In this document: positions 5,791 to 8,316 of the stretch, piece after piece | How the letters are laid out: the number at the start of each line of letters is the position of its first letter | How positions within the stretch are numbered: the first letter of the stretch is position 1 | Assembly: GCA_900539175.1 (NCBI GenBank) | Contig: UQAW01000116.1 | Location: 1 to 8,316, forward strand | DNA: 8,316 nt | Direction of reading: 5' to 3' | Source: an uncultured Lachnospiraceae bacterium | GTDB lineage: Bacteria > Bacillota > Clostridia > Lachnospirales > Lachnospiraceae | Made by a program: the position numbers and the translations under genes | The notes under the pieces: model-generated | Databases searched by the model: none | The model's input: only the letters and a program-made list of their open reading frames with translations | Told to the model about the DNA's origin: nothing

Positions 5791-5828
5791 AAAGGTGCTA
5801 AGAATTATAACTTAGCACTTTTATTCTT
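5791..5828 (+). terminator. Terminator-like hairpin in the codA leader, candidate attenuator
   Basis: AAAGGTGCTAAG (5791-5802) pairs with CTTAGCACTTTT (5811-5822), giving 12 pairs including one G-U around an 8-nt loop and followed by further T-rich sequence (ATTCTT). It lies after both candidate promoters and 26 bases before the ATG of the deaminase gene. It could end a lost upstream gene, but its position favours conditional termination of the operon. Confidence 0.6.
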
Positions 5829-5848
5829 ATCAATGGAGGGAAAACAAT

Positions 5849-7093
5849 ATGAAAAAATTCACAAATGCCAGACTAAAAGGACAGCGGGAGCCTGTATCGA
5901 TTCTTGTGGAGGATGGAAAAATTACAAAAATTGCGCCTAATATAAAGACCGTGTGTGAAACGGTTGATCTGGGAGAAAATCTTGTAATTCCGCCATATGT
6001 AGATCCACACCTTCACCTGGATTATGTGTTTACAGCCAGTATAGGCGAACAGAACAGTTCGGGAACATTATTTGAAGGAATTCAGCGCTGGAGTGAATCA
6101 AAGGGAAATATGACCGTTGATCAGATGAAGCAGCGTATCTACAGCGGAATCAGAAAAGAGATGCTTCATGGTGTTCAGGCAATTCGTACCCACATAGATG
6201 TGACGGATCCGACATTTACTGGTCTTAAGGCTGCACTTGAAGTGAAGGAAGAAATAAAGGATATTCTTGATCTGCAGATCGTAGCATTCCCGCAGGAAGG
6301 TATGTACGCATATAAAGGTGGAGCAGAGTTGGTTGAGGAAGGATTAAAGATGGGGGCTGATTGTGTTGGCGCAATTCCTCATTTTGAGCTTGCAAGGGAG
6401 TTTGGCGAGAAGTCCATCCATACAACGGTGGAACTTGCAACAAAATACGATAAGCTGATTGATGTACATTGCGATGAAACGGATGATACGCAGAGTCGTT
6501 TCTTAGAACTTTTAAATGCATTAGTACTTATGGAGGAAATTGGAACAAAGACTACAGCAAGTCATACATGTTCCTTTGGCTCCGCAGATAACAGTTATGT
6601 TTTCCGCATGATGAAGCTATTAAAGAAGTCAGGAATTAACTTTATTTCCTGCCCAACAGAGAATATTTATCTTGAGGGAAGACAGGATACTTATCCAAAG
6701 CGTCGTGGACTCACACGCGTAAAGGAACTGAATGACAATGGAATAAACGTATGTTTTGCGCAGGACTCAATGTCTGATCCGTGGTATCCGTTGGGAAATG
6801 GAAACATGATGATGATTTTGGATCACGGGATACATATCTGTCAGATGATGTCGCCGGAGGAAATCACGAATGCACTTGATTTAGTTACTACAAATGGTGC
6901 TGTTACGATGAATATTATGGATCATTATGGAATTGAAGAGGGTAAACCGGCTAATTTTATTGTGTTGGATGCAAAATCAGAATTTGAGGCTATTTGTGAA
7001 AGAGTTGGAATCGTTGCTTCTGTTCGTAAGGGCGATTTTCTATTTGAGAAAGTGCCATCAAAAGTTACAGGAGCCATCAATTTACTTAAATAG
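5849..7093 (+). CDS. CodA-family deaminase (cytosine or 5-methylcytosine deaminase)
   Basis: The 414-aa protein is a metal-dependent TIM-barrel amidohydrolase closely resembling E. coli CodA in length and motif order. It keeps the metal ligands His54 and His56 (DPHLH), His207 (DVHCDE) and Asp306. It also keeps the substrate amide contact Gln149 (AFPQEG), the catalytic Glu210, the shuttle His239 (TASHT), and DTYPKRRG and DPWYPLG. The expected reaction is hydrolytic deamination of a pyrimidine base to uracil or thymine plus ammonia, in the cytosol. The CodA motif GHDDVF is AQDSMS here: Asp306 equals Asp313, but Ser307 replaces Asp314, the residue that discriminates against 5-methylcytosine. ATG 5849 has GGAGGG eight bases upstream. 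The gene is followed after 17 bases by a PucR-type regulator. I am confident of the family and less so of the exact substrate; isoguanine or another amino-heterocycle is possible, so no symbol is given. Confidence 0.9.
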   Translation: MKKFTNARLKGQREPVSILVEDGKITKIAPNIKTVCETVDLGENLVIPPYVDPHLHLDYVFTASIGEQNSSGTLFEGIQRWSESKGNMTVDQMKQRIYSGIRKEMLHGVQAIRTHIDVTDPTFTGLKAALEVKEEIKDILDLQIVAFPQEGMYAYKGGAELVEEGLKMGADCVGAIPHFELAREFGEKSIHTTVELATKYDKLIDVHCDETDDTQSRFLELLNALVLMEEIGTKTTASHTCSFGSADNSYVFRMMKLLKKSGINFISCPTENIYLEGRQDTYPKRRGLTRVKELNDNGINVCFAQDSMSDPWYPLGNGNMMMILDHGIHICQMMSPEEITNALDLVTTNGAVTMNIMDHYGIEEGKPANFIVLDAKSEFEAICERVGIVASVRKGDFLFEKVPSKVTGAINLLK

Positions 7094-7110
7094 AAAAGGA
7101 ATGAGATGGA

Positions 7111-8292
7111 ATGTTTCAATGTAAAGATTTATTATCCCTGACAACAATGTCAGAAGCCAAAGTTATTGCTGGAATGGGAGGAATGGATAGAGATATCCGC
7201 TGGTCGTATAAAGCAGAAAACATTAATTTTGAAAATTGGGTACATGGAAAAGAGCTATTGATTATAAGCAGTCCTGTTACTCAGCGTAAAAATTACAACC
7301 TGTATAAAATAATAGAGAAGGCTATCAGATTACAGATGTCTTGTGCATTACTGCTTATTGGAGATAATTATGTGTCTTCCGTGGATGAGGATGTACTGGA
7401 ATTGGCCGAGCGAAATTCTTTTCCTCTTTTTACCATACCCTGGAATGTTCCTCTGTTGGATTTTTTTGAAGAGTTAGGACATGCTATTTCCTATTTGGAT
7501 GACAGGAAAGATATTCAGGATAGTTTTCTGGCGGAAATTATATTTGGAGACAGTATTAATACGAACAGTATTGCACATAAATGTGAACAAATGGGATATG
7601 ATAAATCTGTTCTTGAGCAAATATTTATAATGCATTTAGACGGAGTATCGAAGGATGTTGTCCGTTCATATGCAGGTATATTAAATGGTATTTTTCAAAA
7701 GAATCATCATCCTGCAATGGTGTCCTGCTATGGGAATCGCATTGTCGGCTTTATGAAAGACTGCATGCAGAATCGCCAGACGATCCTGGACATTTTCTCA
7801 GAATTTGGAAGGATATTAGAAAATGAACAGGCAGAGTTAACATATTCGTTGAATATAGGTGAACAATGCAAAGCCATAGAAGATTTGCAAAAGAACTATC
7901 ACGAAACATCAAAGGTTAATTCTATACTGAAGCATATTAAACGACAAAATGAAGTTGTGTTTTATGACCAAATGGGATATTACCGTTTTCTAATGTCATA
8001 TGAGAACAAGGAACCTATGAGGCGGTTCGTACAGGAAATATTAGGAGATATTCTGCAATATGACGAGAAGAACAATACACAGTTGATTGATACATTATGG
8101 GCATATTTTGAAAATGACTGTAATTTGCAGAGAGCAGCGGACAGTCTGTTTACTCATAAAAATACGGTAAAGTATCGACTGCAAAGAATAGCGCAGATTA
8201 CATCAAGGGATATGAACAATAGATTTCAAAGCTTAGAACTATATAATGCGTTGATTATTTATTACTATGAAAGTCCCGGACAGCAGCCATGA
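7111..8292 (+). CDS. PucR-family transcriptional regulator
   Basis: This 393-aa protein has the full PucR architecture. Residues about 5-125 form the PucR N-terminal sensory domain (GMGGMDRDIRW, HGKELLIISS, ELAERNSFPLFTIPW). Residues about 130-290 match the weakly conserved GGDEF-like middle region, with no GGDEF motif. Residues about 322-385 are the C-terminal PucR helix-turn-helix (LWAYFENDCNLQRAADSLF, then HKNTVKYRLQRI). Family members activate or repress nucleobase, amino-acid and other catabolic genes in response to small molecules; B. subtilis PucR controls purine degradation. ATG 7111 is chosen with AAAAGGA about ten bases upstream, and the gene lies 17 bases behind the deaminase gene, so the two are probably co-transcribed. 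The likely job is to sense the deaminase substrate or product and control this operon. No operator was identified. Confidence 0.92.
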   Translation: MFQCKDLLSLTTMSEAKVIAGMGGMDRDIRWSYKAENINFENWVHGKELLIISSPVTQRKNYNLYKIIEKAIRLQMSCALLLIGDNYVSSVDEDVLELAERNSFPLFTIPWNVPLLDFFEELGHAISYLDDRKDIQDSFLAEIIFGDSINTNSIAHKCEQMGYDKSVLEQIFIMHLDGVSKDVVRSYAGILNGIFQKNHHPAMVSCYGNRIVGFMKDCMQNRQTILDIFSEFGRILENEQAELTYSLNIGEQCKAIEDLQKNYHETSKVNSILKHIKRQNEVVFYDQMGYYRFLMSYENKEPMRRFVQEILGDILQYDEKNNTQLIDTLWAYFENDCNLQRAADSLFTHKNTVKYRLQRIAQITSRDMNNRFQSLELYNALIIYYYESPGQQP

Positions 8293-8298
8293 CCCGGA

Positions 8299-8312
8299 GT
8301 GTGCTGGCACAC
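8299..8312 (+). terminator. Short inverted repeat after the PucR gene, possibly the start of a terminator
   Basis: GTGTG (8299-8303) and CACAC (8308-8312) form a small hairpin seven bases after the regulator stop. The window ends four bases later, so neither a longer stem nor a T-run can be judged. Confidence 0.3.
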
Positions 8313-8316
8313 GCAG

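Noticed and set aside
5745..5800. Purine-riboswitch-like text: ATGATATGC, then CCATAACC, then ACGTAAATTGG upstream of the deaminase gene
   Set aside because: Two loop-like motifs resemble L2 and L3 of guanine-class aptamers, and the gene context is tempting. However, no P1 helix can be formed, the TATAAT-type J1/2 is missing, one of the two loop-loop G-C pairs is lost, and the GATATG is better explained as the extended -10 box of P2. A covariance-model search would decide; a significant hit would reverse this.
6225..6521. Reverse-strand open frame of 98 aa within the deaminase gene
   Set aside because: It is a shadow of a strongly conserved forward gene and its translation resembles nothing known.
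1..8316. CRISPR arrays, tRNA or rRNA genes, phage defence cluster
   Set aside because: No regularly spaced repeats, tRNA-like cloverleaf or rRNA text was seen, and no defence-type gene beyond the ordinary families listed.

Overview
The window looks like a stretch of a low-GC Firmicutes chromosome, most likely a gut Clostridia/Lachnospiraceae-type bacterium. The evidence is AT-rich DNA, strong AAGGAGG-type ribosome binding sites, some GTG starts, sigma-A-like promoters with 17-bp spacers, and insertion sequences of types common in that group. The taxon is inferred; no rRNA or marker gene is present. Every supported gene is on the + strand.

Region 1 (1-1231): 75 bases with no recognisable gene, then a dead ISAs1-family insertion sequence (about 76-1221). 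It has near-perfect terminal inverted repeats and a 9-bp target duplication. Its transposase is broken into three reading frames by two internal deletions. Its left end carries a promoter inside the loop of a hairpin whose right arm contains the transposase ribosome binding site.

Region 2 (1225-4173): a four-gene operon directly behind the insertion. It has a consensus promoter (TTGACA-N17-TATACT) framed by an 11-bp perfect inverted repeat. The genes are a 71-aa Cro/CI-type repressor, a 143-aa four-helix membrane protein of unknown function, a NatA/YhaQ-like ABC ATPase and a NatB/YhaP-like ABC-2 permease. The cassette probably exports an ion, drug or peptide and controls itself through the small repressor. 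A 14-bp perfect stem-loop follows.

Region 3 (4188-5394): a decayed IS3-family element with orfA and orfB. It keeps a canonical A-AAA-AAG frameshift site and a hairpin over the orfA ribosome binding site, but has stops, deletions, a one-base frameshift and a lost C-terminus. About 290 bases of unassigned DNA follow.

Region 4 (5682-8316): two possible tandem promoters, a leader with a terminator-like hairpin, and a two-gene operon. The first gene is a CodA-family amidohydrolase that keeps the metal and catalytic residues of cytosine deaminase but has Ser at the position of E. coli CodA Asp314. That exchange is the one associated with 5-methylcytosine deaminases. The second gene is a PucR-family regulator, probably sensing a nucleobase or a related catabolite. 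This operon is the most interesting part of the window.
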